A stretch of 64,000 nt of DNA from Agelaius tricolor (lineage: Eukaryota; Chordata; Aves; Passeriformes; Icteridae): positions 1,364,001-1,428,000 of the forward strand of contig JALJCS010000037.1 of the NCBI GenBank assembly GCA_023055355.1, in the 5' to 3' direction. The notes under the pieces are model-generated. The model did no database searches, was not told the DNA's origin, and saw nothing but the letters and a program-made list of their open reading frames with translations. The translations under genes and the position numbers were made by a program. Shown here piece by piece: positions 23,773-35,166 of this stretch (its first letter is position 1; every line of letters begins with the position of its first letter).

Positions 23773-26061
23773 CTGTTGGGCATGAAAAGAAAATATAAAT
23801 GCATGAAACACTGTCCCTTCCTTGTTCTCTGAGTGCTGCTGTGACACCCTCAGGCTCAGCCTCATATTGGGGGCTGGCTTGGCTTTGCTGTACTGAAGCA
23901 TCCCTGGATGTGCAAAGGGAACTCTCCTCCATCAGGAGACCTCCTCTCACCTCCTCCTCTAATCCTAAATTCAAAGCAAGAGACCTGGAGACCTGGTGAA
24001 GATCAAAAATTCATGCAGGCAGCAGGAAAGAAGAATCCTAGCCATCAGTTTAGGCCAAAGTGACATTGTGATGACCATCACTGATGGAAGAACCAACCAG
24101 AGCCAGCATTCCCTCACACCTTGAACATCCCCAGCCCTCTGCCTGCCACCTCAGCCACACCTGGGCAGCTGTGGCAGAGCTCACAGCTCTGTCAGCAGCT
24201 GGTATCTGGGGATGGCTCAGAGAGAGCAGAGACCAGGCTGTGCTGGCTCTGGAGGAGAAAAGGAAGAGGGGAAAATGAGCGTGGCCCCCTAAGGTTTGTT
24301 TGATGTGGGAAGATCCAGAATTTGAGACCCAAATCCATTGTGCAGTGAATCCCAGCAGAATTAGTTTAATGATCCAGGCAGTGCCTCACAGCACATGTGC
24401 TCTGCCACTCAGCCACTTTGGAGCTGGAGCTGTGATGGGGCTGAGTGACATTTCTCAGTGAAACAATTTACCCAGAGAAACTGTTGTCTGAAGTCAATGG
24501 AAATTACACATCAATTCAAATTTGCTAATAGGCCTCCCCCATCTCCTCCCCCAGATATGTGAGGAGAAGGCAAAAGAGAATATGTTGATATTTTAAAACA
24601 GCCTTTTAGAAAATGAATGTACCTTCATGTTATTTTTTTTTAAACTGTGATTAGAAAAACAGCTCACCCAAGATGTTCCACTTCAGAGTTTTTGTAACAG
24701 TGAAAAGTCTGACATTTTTCTTGTTCACAGACAAGTGAAACATCTTCCTCCTCCTTCTCACATTCCAGCCTACAAGATCAGACTGACAGACCCAGCTCTG
24801 AGTGGAGGGTGTGCACTCAGTGACTGGACTAAAAGCTGTTCATCACTTCACCACAGGGATGTGCAAAATGACAAACACAGGGACAAAGTCACAAGAAAAA
24901 AAAAAAATAAACAGCCAAGACCAATAGACCCCAAAATAAGGCACCATTGTAACCCAGCTGGTGAAGAAAAATTAACCAGTATCCACATAATAGACCCCAT
25001 TACCTTGAAAGATCCAGAAATTGCAGCTCAGGGACTGATGCAAAATAATTTGAGCCCAGTGATTTCAGATTGCTGAAACTGAGGTCCAGGTTCAGGGTGG
25101 TGTTTGGGACTCCATCAGGAACTCCAGAGATGTTCAGTCCAGAGCATCTGAAAGTTGTGTTAGGGGTGATCTGTAACAGAGGCAGATCCCATCATGGTCA
25201 AGACCTGCTCTTCATGAAGTGCCAGGAAATGTCACTGTCAGGAAAGCAGGAGCAGAATCACCCCCCTTGCAGTTCATTTCTAAAGGAGAAGCCTTGAGTT
25301 TTGGGAAATAATCTTATGTACCCTAAACATTTTCCTCACTCCTAATAGAACCAGTCCTACTCCTCAGGAAGAGCTGCATTTCTGGCTGAGACAAAACTGA
25401 GATTAAAGCAGGGACAAAACTACAGGACAACATTCCTTGAGGTTACAGATAGAGAGCCAGCAGGACAAACACCCATGGCTGCACTGCATGCCCAGGAACA
25501 GCTCTCAGCCCTCTTCCCCTGCACATAACCAGGCAGCTTGAACCAAAGCTATTCTGCAAGCAAATATTTGTCAGCAAAACTTTGCAGAAGGCAGTTGGTC
25601 CGTGTCAGGTACTTGGTGAAACCACTCTACTGCACAAACCAGGCAAAAAGCTGTGTTTTGTAGAAATTAGACAAAATTTAGATCCCTTCCAAGGGAAATA
25701 TAATCTATTACAATAACTGCACTGCAGCACCCTCAGAGGTACAGAAAGCCAACGAGAAGAAAAAGTTCTTGGTGCTGGTTCTGGTTCTCAGATGTTTTCG
25801 AGACTAGAATTTACTTCAAATACTTCAATCACCTTGATAAAAACCTTGAGGGAAAAAAAAAATAAAACTGGGCATTCCTAAGAGGCTTGAGGCACAAATC
25901 TCCCAAGCAAAGGGAGAGAAGCAGAAGGATTTTGTGCTCACACAGAGCTCACATACCTCCAAACAGGGATCCAGGAGGCAGCCTGCCAGTGGGGAAGGGA
26001 CAAATGCCAGCAGCAGCAGCACCAGGAGTGTCCCCACAGGAAGGGCTCCTCTCCTGGGCAT
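21516..26061 (-). CDS. TLR4: Toll-like receptor 4 (whole gene, three coding exons)
   Basis: Innate immune receptor that, with MD-2, recognises lipopolysaccharide at the cell surface and signals through its cytoplasmic TIR domain. The coding sequence joins 26061-25957, 25170-25004 and 23772-21516 on the minus strand, giving 2529 bases and 842 residues plus stop, close to the usual avian TLR4 length. Seen: signal peptide (about residues 1-26), leucine-rich repeats from about residue 47 to 586, a cysteine-rich C-terminal cap (587-636), one membrane segment (about 643-663) and a TIR domain (687-828) with box 1 YDAF, BB-loop RDFLPG (proline at 727) and box 3 FW (820-821). More than ten N-glycosylation sequons lie in the ectodomain. 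No frameshift or premature stop. Introns are 786 and 1231 bases with GT-AG ends. Family assignment is by recognition of domain order, TIR motifs and exon structure. A possible upstream in-frame ATG (26154) is discussed under exon 1. Confidence 0.97.
23773..25003 (-). other. TLR4 intron 2
   Basis: 1231 bases, donor GTAATG and acceptor CCAACAG. Ordinary unique sequence; a short A-rich run near 24896-24909 is the only simple-sequence feature noticed. Confidence 0.85.
25004..25170 (-). CDS. TLR4: TLR4 coding exon 2 (start of the leucine-rich ectodomain)
   Basis: 167 bases starting after the acceptor tctgttacag and ending before the donor GTAATG; it enters in phase 0 and leaves two bases of an arginine codon that exon 3 completes. 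The translation begins ITPNTTFRC and runs through the first leucine-rich repeats, including LNLDLSFSNLKSLGS and PELQFLDLSR. Three N-glycosylation sequons are visible. The exon is too short to stand out as an open frame, but both splice sites and the reading frame fit the flanking exons exactly. A small exon between the signal peptide and a large final exon is the normal vertebrate TLR4 arrangement. Confidence 0.93.
25171..25956 (-). other. TLR4 intron 1
   Basis: 786 bases, donor GTATGT and acceptor TTACAG. No repeat family or second gene was recognised inside it. Confidence 0.85.
25957..26061 (-). CDS. TLR4: TLR4 coding exon 1 (signal peptide)
   Basis: Codes for 35 residues: a basic N-terminus (MPRRGALPVG), a leucine/valine-rich hydrophobic core and a likely cleavage region near SPLAG, so it is a typical signal peptide for a type I membrane receptor. 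It ends in phase 0 at GAG followed by the donor GTATGT (25956-25951). The ATG at 26061 has a purine at -3. An in-frame ATG 31 codons upstream (26154) has no intervening stop, but using it would bury the signal peptide inside a longer N-terminus, so the downstream ATG is chosen. Confidence 0.9.
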
Positions 26062-26190
26062 CTTCAGGAGACCAGGAGTGCAGGAGAAAGGAGCATGGAG
26101 AGAGAAACCCGGGGACAGAAACCTCCTGCAGTGCCAGGAGTTGTGTTGCACCACTCCTGCTTGTCACACCACATCTCTGAGAACAAGAAG

Positions 26191-26205
26191 GGAAGTGAAA
26201 ATTGG
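26191..26205. promoter_or_regulatory. Ets/IRF composite element plus inverted CCAAT box upstream of TLR4
   Basis: Plus-strand GGAAGTGAAA (26191-26200) fits GGAANNGAAA exactly, the composite site bound jointly by PU.1 and IRF4/IRF8. It is followed at once by ATTGG, an inverted CCAAT box. The pair lies 130-144 bases upstream of the TLR4 ATG, and no TATA box is visible nearby. PU.1 and IRF8 control of TLR4 is established in mammalian myeloid cells; that the same holds here is inference from motif and position. Confidence 0.6.
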
Positions 26206-26235
26206 TCACTGCCTTGTTTCCACACACCCTTCTTG

Positions 26236-26285
26236 AAATTGTTAAAAAAAAAAAAAGCCAACAAGAAAAAAAAAAAAAAAAAGAA
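26236..26285. repeat. A-rich tract upstream of TLR4
   Basis: Two runs of 12 or more A separated by gccaacaag, just beyond the putative promoter (T-rich on the gene strand). Simple sequence with no coding signal. Confidence 0.8.
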
Positions 26286-29200
26286 GTAATGACAGATATA
26301 ATTTGGGCTAGAAATTAAAGAGGAATATGGGTTTCATCAGTGCCACTTGACTTGATTGCCTCTGATTAGCTCAGGTCAAATTGGCAAAAAAAAAAAAAAA
26401 ACCAAAACCCAAACCAACAGAACACTTTGTGCAATTCTGAGCCCAGTTTCATGCTCCACATCCCATAATTCAAATGCACTGGTTAGAGAGGGTGGCTCTG
26501 CCTCTGCACTCCTGCCATGTTCCAGCTTCACCCTGGCAAGCACTGGAGAAGAGCTCAGCTGTGGCAGAGGTTTCCTTATGCCAGGTAAGCACAGGTTTAC
26601 CTGTGGCCAAGCTCCTGTGAACAAACACCCAGGTTTTATCCATCTGGTTGGGCTTTTATTGCAATTATTGCAGGAACGTGGCCAGGCACAAGGAGATTCA
26701 CAGAGTGATCAGAGCTGTGCTCACAGAAATTCTACCCCTCCCCAAAAGCAGCAAAAAGGAGAGGCACAAACACCCTGAGCTGGGCTTAGAGCTGCTCCCT
26801 GCCCTGGTCATGCCTGAATTCCCGTTTGATGCCTGGCTACAGAACATCTCAATGCTGAATTCCCAATGCAGACTATTGTTTCAGGGAGAAAAAAAAAAAA
26901 CAATATTAATTTAAGTCAGCTCTGAGCCTTCTAATAAAGCTCCCTGCCTTCATTTAGTCTGATAAATGGTCGTGCATTCATGTATCTCCTCCTGTCTTCC
27001 TGGAGATAACTAAGAAATGTTACTGGGGATCCAGCCATAGGGTTTCTGGGTGTTATCAACACCACATAGACAGAGAAGTGGCAAAAAATTGAGACAAGGG
27101 TGGAATATTTGTGTAGAGGAAGACGGAATAAAGTGTGACAACTCGTGAAAGTCTGTGAAAATTGATATTAAATATAAGATGCGATATCAGCCCAGCGAGC
27201 AATCCACTTACAAAGAAAAGTTTATAATATTTCAGATGTGGGGGTTAGACTTTTTTTGACAGGTTAGTAGAGAGCCTAGGAGAGATGGGGAAATCCTAAA
27301 ATAACTGATGATCTCTGCAATAAAAAACACATGGCAGCACAATGGGAGCTAAAACCGACACCCTGATGTGCAGCCAGATAGTGCCCATTAAGCCAGCAGA
27401 CAAAAAGTTTGTTGAAATTGGGCAAGTTCTACAAAATCCCTGCTCTGAAAAGCCTCTGGTGATTGCAGGTATTTCCTTTTATAGATGGAATCAAAAGTGA
27501 ATGGAAACAATTGCTGACTGCTTCTGTGCCTGGATTAAGGAAATTGGCAGAGCATCCGTGTGTCTGCAGAGAGAACAAATGAGTGCATCCCTTAGTATTC
27601 AATATGCAGAATGAGGCAATCCACATTTAATTTTTATCTAAAGCTGAGATGAGCCTGAAGTACTGCTCTAGAAATTACCATTTCAATGGAGACTCACTGA
27701 AGGTGCCGAAGAGTTTGGGAGCATCACAAAATCCCTCCCACGGCCACGCTCAGAGGTCAAGTGGGAAGTGCAGCTTGAAGGGCGTTCAAAGGAGGCACTG
27801 CTGCTGTCACTGGGGACAGCTTCACAACACACATCATCACTGGTTCAAGGACAAGTTCTACAGGCACTGCAAGGGATGGGACACGAGCAGAAAATGTGCA
27901 AGTTAGCAGATCAAACCCAGCCACCAGTTTAGAAAGTCAGTGCTGGTTAAGTTTGTGTGGCTCAGCTGACACACAGCAACGTGGATAAAGCCATAATGTC
28001 TGTGTGATTGCTCACAAACACCAAAAGAATGGTTTGGAATCCCTTAAAGCAACAAGAATAGCATCTAAAATCAAACATGATTCACTACTCTGGCAATTAA
28101 CTGGTGGGATCATTAAAGATCTCTCAGCAAGGAGGTGTTACAGAGAATCTGTGTTTCCAAAACCACATGTCTGAGTCATCTTTGTGCTCCTGAACATTAT
28201 TATAATATAAGTAACACAATGCAGACAGTGCATATGCAGCCTCTGTGATCTCAAGCAAGGTATTACAGAGCATGAGACAGCCACAATGCAGCAGGACTGA
28301 CAAAACATCTTATACTTGCTTATTTTAAAAGAAAATGATTTGTGAACTCCAGCCGAAAAGCAAAGTTAGCTGAACTCTTGGACAAAACACATGGTGAGAG
28401 CCATAAGGACAGGCCTGTCTGTCCCTAGGGTGCTTCCAAGGTCACAGCTGCCCAGTACCACATGGGCATGAGCAGCTCTTGCCCTGGAGAGAGGCTCTGT
28501 TGGCTCCAGGAGTCATCTCAAGCAGCTCCCCAAGTCTGTCTGCAAACACAGGCTGAGGAACAGGACACAAATTATTTCAAGATTAAAACAAAACCAGTCT
28601 TACTTTATAAGAAAGAACCATCTCTAGCAATGATTTGGTTATGAGCTATGGATCAGAGGGGAGACATTGATGGATCAAAGAGGGGGGAGCGTTCCTGGGG
28701 TGCTGGCACTCTCACAGCACAGCACTTGTGGAGCCTGGGGAGCACCACAGGAGCTTCCAAAGCTCCTTGGGAAGCTCAGGATGCAGCAGGTGAGCCAGCA
28801 TCGCTCTCAGGTGGGCTGGCCACATGTCCCTGCCTATCACAGGGTCAGCCTTGCAGTCACCTGTGGTGAATTAGGGTGGAATTGGTCACTCTGCAGGGGG
28901 ACCCAGGCTCAGGGGGTGCAGGCAGTTCCCAATCCTTGGGCTTCACCTGGCAGTCCTTATATCAGCAAGCCAGTCACCTGTGCAGGTCTGAAACGTTGTC
29001 TGAGTGGAAAGGAAGAGTGACAGGAAATGTGGCACAAATTTAACAGCAAGTTGAATTTTCCCAGCCATTCTGCTGGGAAAAAACCATCAATTTATATAAA
29101 TTACAACGAAAAATGGTGGAAAGAATAATCTGAAAACATCTTTTAAGATCTTTTTTGCTGAACATTCCACAACCACATTGCATCCTGAACCTGGGGAGTC

Positions 29201-29375
29201 ACTGCCTGGCACAGTAACCCCAGCCTGAGCTGGCAGGCATGGGGCAGAGGCAGGGCTGGAGCACACAGAGCTGGGGAGGGAGCTGAGATCTCATCAGAAC
29301 AGCTCCTAGAGAGCCTGCATGCCTGTGACTCTCACGTGTGATGCTTCCCCATGAGAAGCTGATGCCTAAAGAGGC
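26286..29375. other. Region upstream of TLR4, no gene recognised
   Basis: Unique sequence with one A-run (26384-26400). Little visible repeat content between about 26.9 and 28.4 kb, so conserved regulatory DNA is possible but untested. Confidence 0.5.
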
Positions 29376-29818
29376 TGTCCTGGAAGAGAGGCTAGACAGA
29401 GTTAAAGGAATAAAGGAGAGATTTATTAAACTGCCTTCAAAGGATACACCTTGGGCAGTGCAAGAGCTCAGCTGTGGCTCTGCCCAAGATGGACACAAGA
29501 TGCACAACTGGTCATAAGTTTTCACACTTTTATAAGTTTTGATAAACTTAAATTTTATAAATTTACATCTTGGGGTTAATTGTCCAATTACAGCTCCAGG
29601 TTATGCAGTCCCATCCTCTCAGCTTGCTCTCCTCAATTTGTTGTTGTTGATATTCCTTGAGCCTGAAGCTGCAGCAGTGCCCTTGGTGATCAGGCTGGAA
29701 AAGGATTGTTCTGTCTGCCTGAACTGTGAGGAGAACTTGCTAACACTTTATATGAAGTCAGAGTCACACACTGAGGCAGTACAGAATCCAAAAAATATGA
29801 AAGTTAAAACTTAAGGCA
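29376..29818 (-). mobile_element. Probable solo LTR, family G
   Basis: On the minus strand this has AATAAATCTCTCC near the downstream end and TG/CA candidate ends (TGTCCTGGAAG and TTAAGGCA on plus). No target-site duplication was found, so boundaries are tentative; recognition rests on LTR-like layout. Confidence 0.55.
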
Positions 29819-29835
29819 TCAAAGTGGGTTTAATA

Positions 29836-29960
29836 ATGGAATCACAGACTGGTTTGGACTGGAAGGGACCTTAAAGTTCATCTTATTCCAACCCTTGCCT
29901 TGCTCTGAGATCCATCCAACCTGGCCTTGGACATTTCCAGGGATGGGGAAACCACAACTC
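29836..29960 (-). mobile_element. CR1 LINE fragment, 3' end
   Basis: Minus-oriented CR1 terminus: atggaatcacagactggttt, ggaagggaccttaaagttca and gcctyggacatttccaggga-type sequence. Confidence 0.8.
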
Positions 29961-31254
29961 AAGTTGAGGGAAGATTATCCTGGAAGGCCTGGAAGATCTC
30001 ACAGCTTTGAAAAAGAGAACAACACCCAGGCTGGGAAACTGCAGGTTCATTTTGGGGTGCCAGAGCCAATCCCAGCAGCTGGGATTTCTCCCTGTGTGAG
30101 CAGTGCCTGGCCCCAGCTGCAGCTCCAGAGCAAGGAGCAGCTGTAATGCCGGCTGTCTGCGGTGCCCCTGGTGCCCAGGGGGGGCGTGGAGGTGGGAGCA
30201 GAGTCTGTTCATGCTGCACAGCACAGCCCTCTGCCAATGGTGGCACCCAGCAGAGCTCAGCACGGCCCAGGTGTTTGGCAGCACAGAGAAGGATTGAGAC
30301 TGGTGCACACAGCGGGTAGAAAAACAACCCAAAACCCAGAATCCAAGTTGGTTTGATGAAACTCAGCCAAGGCTGCACTGGAGTAGGCAATGTGTGCCAT
30401 CAGAGGGCTATTCCCCAAAGCCAAGATCAGATGCACACCCCAGAACTATTCCAAAGCTATTAGGGAAGAACTGTGTCAAGTAGCCAGGGACAAATACACG
30501 ACTAGGAGAAGTGATTAATCAGTGTCAGGATAGTCACTATCTGTGGCAGCTACTCCATATGGATTATGTCAGGTCATTAGGAGCCCTACATTTTACTGTT
30601 TAATCTAAATGGCTGGAAGGATTCCACACAGATGGTGGAGGCATCCAGCCTGGCCTGCCAAGCGTTCATGGGCAGGCAGTGAGTGACAGTGGAGCCCCCT
30701 GGAGAGAGGCAGGCTGGCACCAAACAGCCCAGCAGCACCTTGTCCTTCTGCCTGGCATCAACCACGGTCACCCTGGGCTGCCCAGAGACAGGGATCCACT
30801 GAGCCATGGAGGTGAGGGTGCCCACAGTGCCCTGGCATGGACACTGTGCTCACAGGGAGTTTAAATTCCTCCCACAGCCCTAAGAAAGGTAGGCTGGCCA
30901 CCTCAGATTGGCCACCTCAGACGGGTGCTGGCTTTTCTACTGAAGCAACAATAGGACTTATTTCCTTTTCTTTCCACCCCCATTGCATCCTTATTATGGT
31001 GTCTCATAGCCTGATTTACATTTGTTTTGTATTTCTGTGGCTTTCACTTATCCTGCTTGTTCTACCTCCTCTCCCCCACTTCTCATAATGAGTCTGCTGT
31101 AGGGCAAGGATTTATTCAGAGTGTAAACATGAAAGGTGTGCAGGGCATGGAGCACTGCAGAGCTCAGACTTTTTAAACTGGACACAAGAAACATCGATCT
31201 GGGGACTTGAATTATTAAAAATATGGATATCGATCTAGTACTGATATCCAACTG

Positions 31255-31905
31255 TGACAGACAAAAACTCTCTAACAGTTTAGAGTTAGAAAGTGAATGT
31301 TTATTGTGGGATAGCTCCCAAATACACACTGCAATTTACAGGTGATTACAGAGCCCTTTTATCTATACAAGTATCGAATACCCAAAATACAAATACATAT
31401 TCATCACTTTGGTACATCCCATTCCCCAGTTTGTATGGTAATTAGTTCCAAAGCCATTAAGCATGTGCAGTTTGTTCCTTGAAATGGGTCAGTGTCCCTT
31501 TCATGGGGAGGGGCCCCAAAAGGAGGAAGTAAATGAAGTCTTCCTCGTTCTGACCTTTCTACCTTTTCAATGCAAACATGACAAATGAACCCATTGGTAG
31601 AACTCCCATTCCCCATCTTCAATTGGTTTCAGAACAGAGGAGGCCACAATTGTCTCATGTTCCTAAAAGCTATTTATCAGTTTCTATATTCTTCATTATA
31701 AACCCAGCTAACCAAACATTGTGTTCACAAGCAATCAATTATTAGTTAACTGCTAACTCTTAACTTCTTAAATGGGTAGACCTTAACTTCATCAAGGCCT
31801 ACCCATTTATTTTGATTAATTCCAATAAAGCCTATCCCTAACTAAAACCTCAGCTCCTCCAAAAACCCTAAATTCTTTCAAGTTTATGTCTCAGACTCAG
31901 TGCCA
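31255..31905 (-). mobile_element. Solo LTR, family F (6-bp TSD caactg)
   Basis: 651 bases from TGACAGACAAAAAC to CTCAGTGCCA on the plus strand, minus orientation, flanked by exact caactg at 31249-31254 and 31906-31911. On the minus strand the AATAAACATTCAC polyadenylation signal lies shortly before the end. Confidence 0.87.
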
Positions 31906-32516
31906 CAACTGAAGCATGGTTAAATATCGAGCCCCTGCAGCACTGCTGTGACACTCTGGGAAAGCCTGAAACAAGGGGAAGCTCTAATGATCATCTGGGG
32001 AAATCACAGATCCCTGCTTTGAGGGAAAACCATAACATAAGAGCAAAAACTGTGCAGCATTTCTGCTTTCTGTGAATTCTGAGAGAACTGCCACAAGCAC
32101 TGACCGTGCCAAGGATCCTGAGCCCAATGTTTGTGGTTTCTCTTCCATGACTTGACACGAGATGACAGGAAAATGTTGCAATGGCTGCAGCAGAAAGTGC
32201 AGAGCCAGCTCACGTGAGCCAAGTTCTTGTGTACACATCACCCAGAGAGAGAATGCAAACCCTCCCTGGGGTGAGTTCATGCCATGCTTTAGACATCAGC
32301 TCCCAGACATGAACACTGTGGTGGCATTTGCCAGGAGAAGAACACAGAATATTAATTGGCTGCACTGCTGAGAGCCCACTTCCATCACTTGCAAAGCAAT
32401 AAATTCCAAAAGAGTGGGTGAGGCAGATGCAGATGCAGGTTTGCCTGCACTTGGAGGGCTGTATGTTGGAATCTACAAAACCTGGGTGATTATTCTGGGC
32501 TTTTTGGAGTGCAAAG

Positions 32517-32901
32517 TGTGACCGTGTTCACAGGGGTCCCAGGTTGAGGGAAGAGATGAGGATCTGACTCCATGTTTCAGAAGGCTGATTTATTATTTTA
32601 TGATATATATTATATTAAAACTATACTAAAAGAATAGAAGAAAGGATTTCATCAGAAGGCTGGCTAAGAATAGAAAAAGAAAGAATGATAACAAAGGCTT
32701 GTGACTGGGACAGAGAGTCCGAGCCAACTGGGCTGTGATTGGCCATTAATTAGAAACAACCACATGAGCCCAATCCCAGATGCACCTGTTGCATTCCACA
32801 GCAGCAGATAACCATTGGTTACATTTTGTTCCTGAGGCCTCTCAGCTTCTCAGGAGGGAAAATCCTAAGGAAAGGATTTTCCATAAAAGATGTCTGCGAC
32901 A
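32517..32901 (-). mobile_element. Solo LTR, family A (TSD gcaaag)
   Basis: 385 bases in minus orientation, from TGTGACCGTG to TCTGCGACA on the plus strand. gcaaag lies at 32511-32516 and again at 32903-32908, one base beyond the LTR end. Same body as the copies at 8106 and 18292, with AATAAATCAGCC on the minus strand. Confidence 0.88.
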
Positions 32902-33401
32902 AGCAAAGACTGCTTTGTGCACAGAGTAAAACCTGAAGCAGTGTTCCTGATGAAGAATTTATTCAAATATGCCTTTTCTCTCCATTCTGTTCAGTTTGCA
33001 TGTTTTGGGGAGGTTTTTTAAGCATTTCTTTGGCCTTGAGTTGCCTGCACCAACCAAGACAAAACCACTTCTGTTCCAACAGAGGAGGAACCAAGCAGCC
33101 ACAGGCAGCGGGAGCATAGGAAGGGAATTAAATCTTTGCAGATCACAAGACTGGGTGCTATGGAAAGCTGTCAGGAAACAGAGCTGAGATACCAGAAGGG
33201 AAGTTACCCAGGAAAAGGAGTGACACAGCAAGTGCCCTGCCAGCCTGACCACAGTGAAGGGGAAGGAGGAAGGAAATGTGAGGAAAAGCAGAAGTTTCAC
33301 CTCCCATGGACACAGCAGCTATATGGGTGCTGTACTGATGTACCCACACCCCAAATGAAGCTGCTGTCACAGACACAGCCTGATCTAAAGCAAACCAACC
33401 C

Positions 33402-34169
33402 TGTTGGGAAGGATGAAAGTTTGACAACAAAGTCTCACAGATATGTGTGCTTAGCAGAAAGATTTTTAAATGTAGAGTCTGATGAGGGAATAGAGATGGA
33501 AGCAAGTTTTGATACAGAAGAAAAGAATTGCTGAGCCAGTCTCACTGGATAACCAAGGAGGCAAAGGGTGTGTGAGTTAGAAGGGGTTTTATGGCTTAGA
33601 GCAAAGGATAAACCCACCCCAAACAAGAAGATGTTTTTACCAAGCAGAAAGAGAGCACAGGCAAACAAGGCAGCAAAGTTGCAAGTAGAAAAAAGGTCTC
33701 AGAATTTTCCACTGCAAGAAAACTGAAAAACAACTTCTAGCTTAAACTGTAATGTACTAACTTTGAGTGATTGGAGAACAGTAACATGAATATGGTAATT
33801 ACAGTAGTTATGATAGGCTGTAGATAATAGTTAAGGTATAGATTGGTTCTACTGTATGAAGATGCTCAGCAAAGAAAAGTCTATAATGCATTGTAACCAA
33901 AAGAAAAGTATAGAATGCATTGTAACCAAACCTAAAGGGTCTCCAGGCCTGCCTGCAGCTGGAGCTGACAGCTGTGGGCACAGCTCTGTCCCCACGACCC
34001 TGGGCTGCTGTAACATCTTGGATACAATAAACTGCATTTTGGATACAATAAACTGCATTTTGGATACACTAAACTGCATTTTGGATATAATAAACTGCAT
34101 TTTGGATACAATAAACTGCATTTTGGAGAGCTGCCTGGAGTCCTGCAATCCCTCATTTCGGCTCTCACA
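33402..34169 (+). mobile_element. Solo LTR, family D (6-bp TSD caaccc) with tandem polyadenylation signals
   Basis: 768 bases from TGTTGGGAAGG to GGCTCTCACA, flanked by exact caaccc at 33396-33401 and 34170-34175. Related to the LTR at 47775 through its first hundred bases. Near the downstream end it carries five 21-bp repeats, four with AATAAA. Confidence 0.85.
34020..34124 (+). repeat. 21-bp tandem repeat (5 copies) carrying AATAAA
   Basis: Unit ggatacaataaactgcattt plus one t, copies beginning at 34020, 34041, 34062, 34083 and 34104. The third copy has cactaaa and has lost the signal; the other four keep AATAAA. It sits where the LTR polyadenylation site is expected. Confidence 0.9.
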
Positions 34170-34664
34170 CAACCCCACTTTTAGGCTTTGCCCTCTAATG
34201 GTTGTACAGGAAGAGTTTTCTTCCCAAGGAACACCCAGCTAAGAGGCTGCAGCGAGGTGCTTGTACAGCAGCTTGCAAATCCATCACTGTTGGTCCTTTC
34301 TGCTGCAGAAGCAGCATTTTGGAGGGGTTACATCTGAGTTAAACCCAGGAAGGTGACAGTTCAGGAATAAAGCAGCCACAAGGGAAGTAAAGAAGGGGAA
34401 ACATAACATGAATATAACCTAGCTGCACCCTGGAATATCCAATATTATATGGATATAACCTAGCTGCACCCTGGAAGAAAGAAGAAGAGGGTGAGAGGGT
34501 GTGGCTCCAGAGGTGGAATGTGGACAGGAGCCAGCACCTATAAGTGGTGGTTTAAGGTAGCTGCTTAAATGTGGAAGATCTTCATCACTCAAAGGCTTGG
34601 CAGGGTGGCTCCATGCTTAAAACAAGCTGGAAGAGACATGGAATGCTCTGATGGCATGCCAAGG

Positions 34665-35160
34665 TGTCACCATGATATTTTCTGAAGAATCCTCTTGGCC
34701 TGGGATTTTCTCCTGGGGGGCTGAGAGGCCTCAGAGAGGAATGAAAACAAGAATTATCTGATTGCTGATCCTGTGTTTGCTGCTTTGGAATGTGGCTTGG
34801 GCACCTCTTGCCAACAGGTGAATGTTTGATTGGTTCCATGTGAATTGTTTTAATTTAATGACCAATCATGGTCCAGCTGTGTCAAGGCTCTGAGGAGTCA
34901 AGGGTTTTTCTTTATCATTCTTGTGAAGGCTTCTGATGTATCTTTTCTCTTTCTCTAGTATAGTTTTAGTATAGCATTATTTTAATACAATAATAAATAA
35001 TATATATATAATATATATAATATATAATAATAATATATAATATATAATAAAATAAATAATATATATATAATATATAATAAAATAATAAATCAGCCTTCTG
35101 AGACCATGGAGTCAGATTCTCATCTCTCACCTCGTCCTGGGGACCCTCACAAACACCACA
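34665..35160 (+). mobile_element. Solo LTR, family B (6-bp TSD ccaagg)
   Basis: 496 bases from TGTCACCATG to AAACACCACA, flanked by exact ccaagg at 34659-34664 and 35161-35166. Longer than its relative at 15715 because of an expanded AT-rich microsatellite (about 34974-35090) just before the AATAAATCAGCC polyadenylation signal. Confidence 0.92.
34974..35092. repeat. AT-rich microsatellite inside the family B LTR
   Basis: Runs of ATATAT mixed with AATAATA. They account for most of the length difference from the related LTR at 15715 and repeat AATAAA several times next to the LTR polyadenylation site. Confidence 0.85.
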
Positions 35161-35166
35161 CCAAGG

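Noticed and set aside
22864..23832. 322-codon plus-strand frame opposite TLR4 exon 3
   Set aside because: Antisense shadow of the leucine-rich repeat coding sequence.
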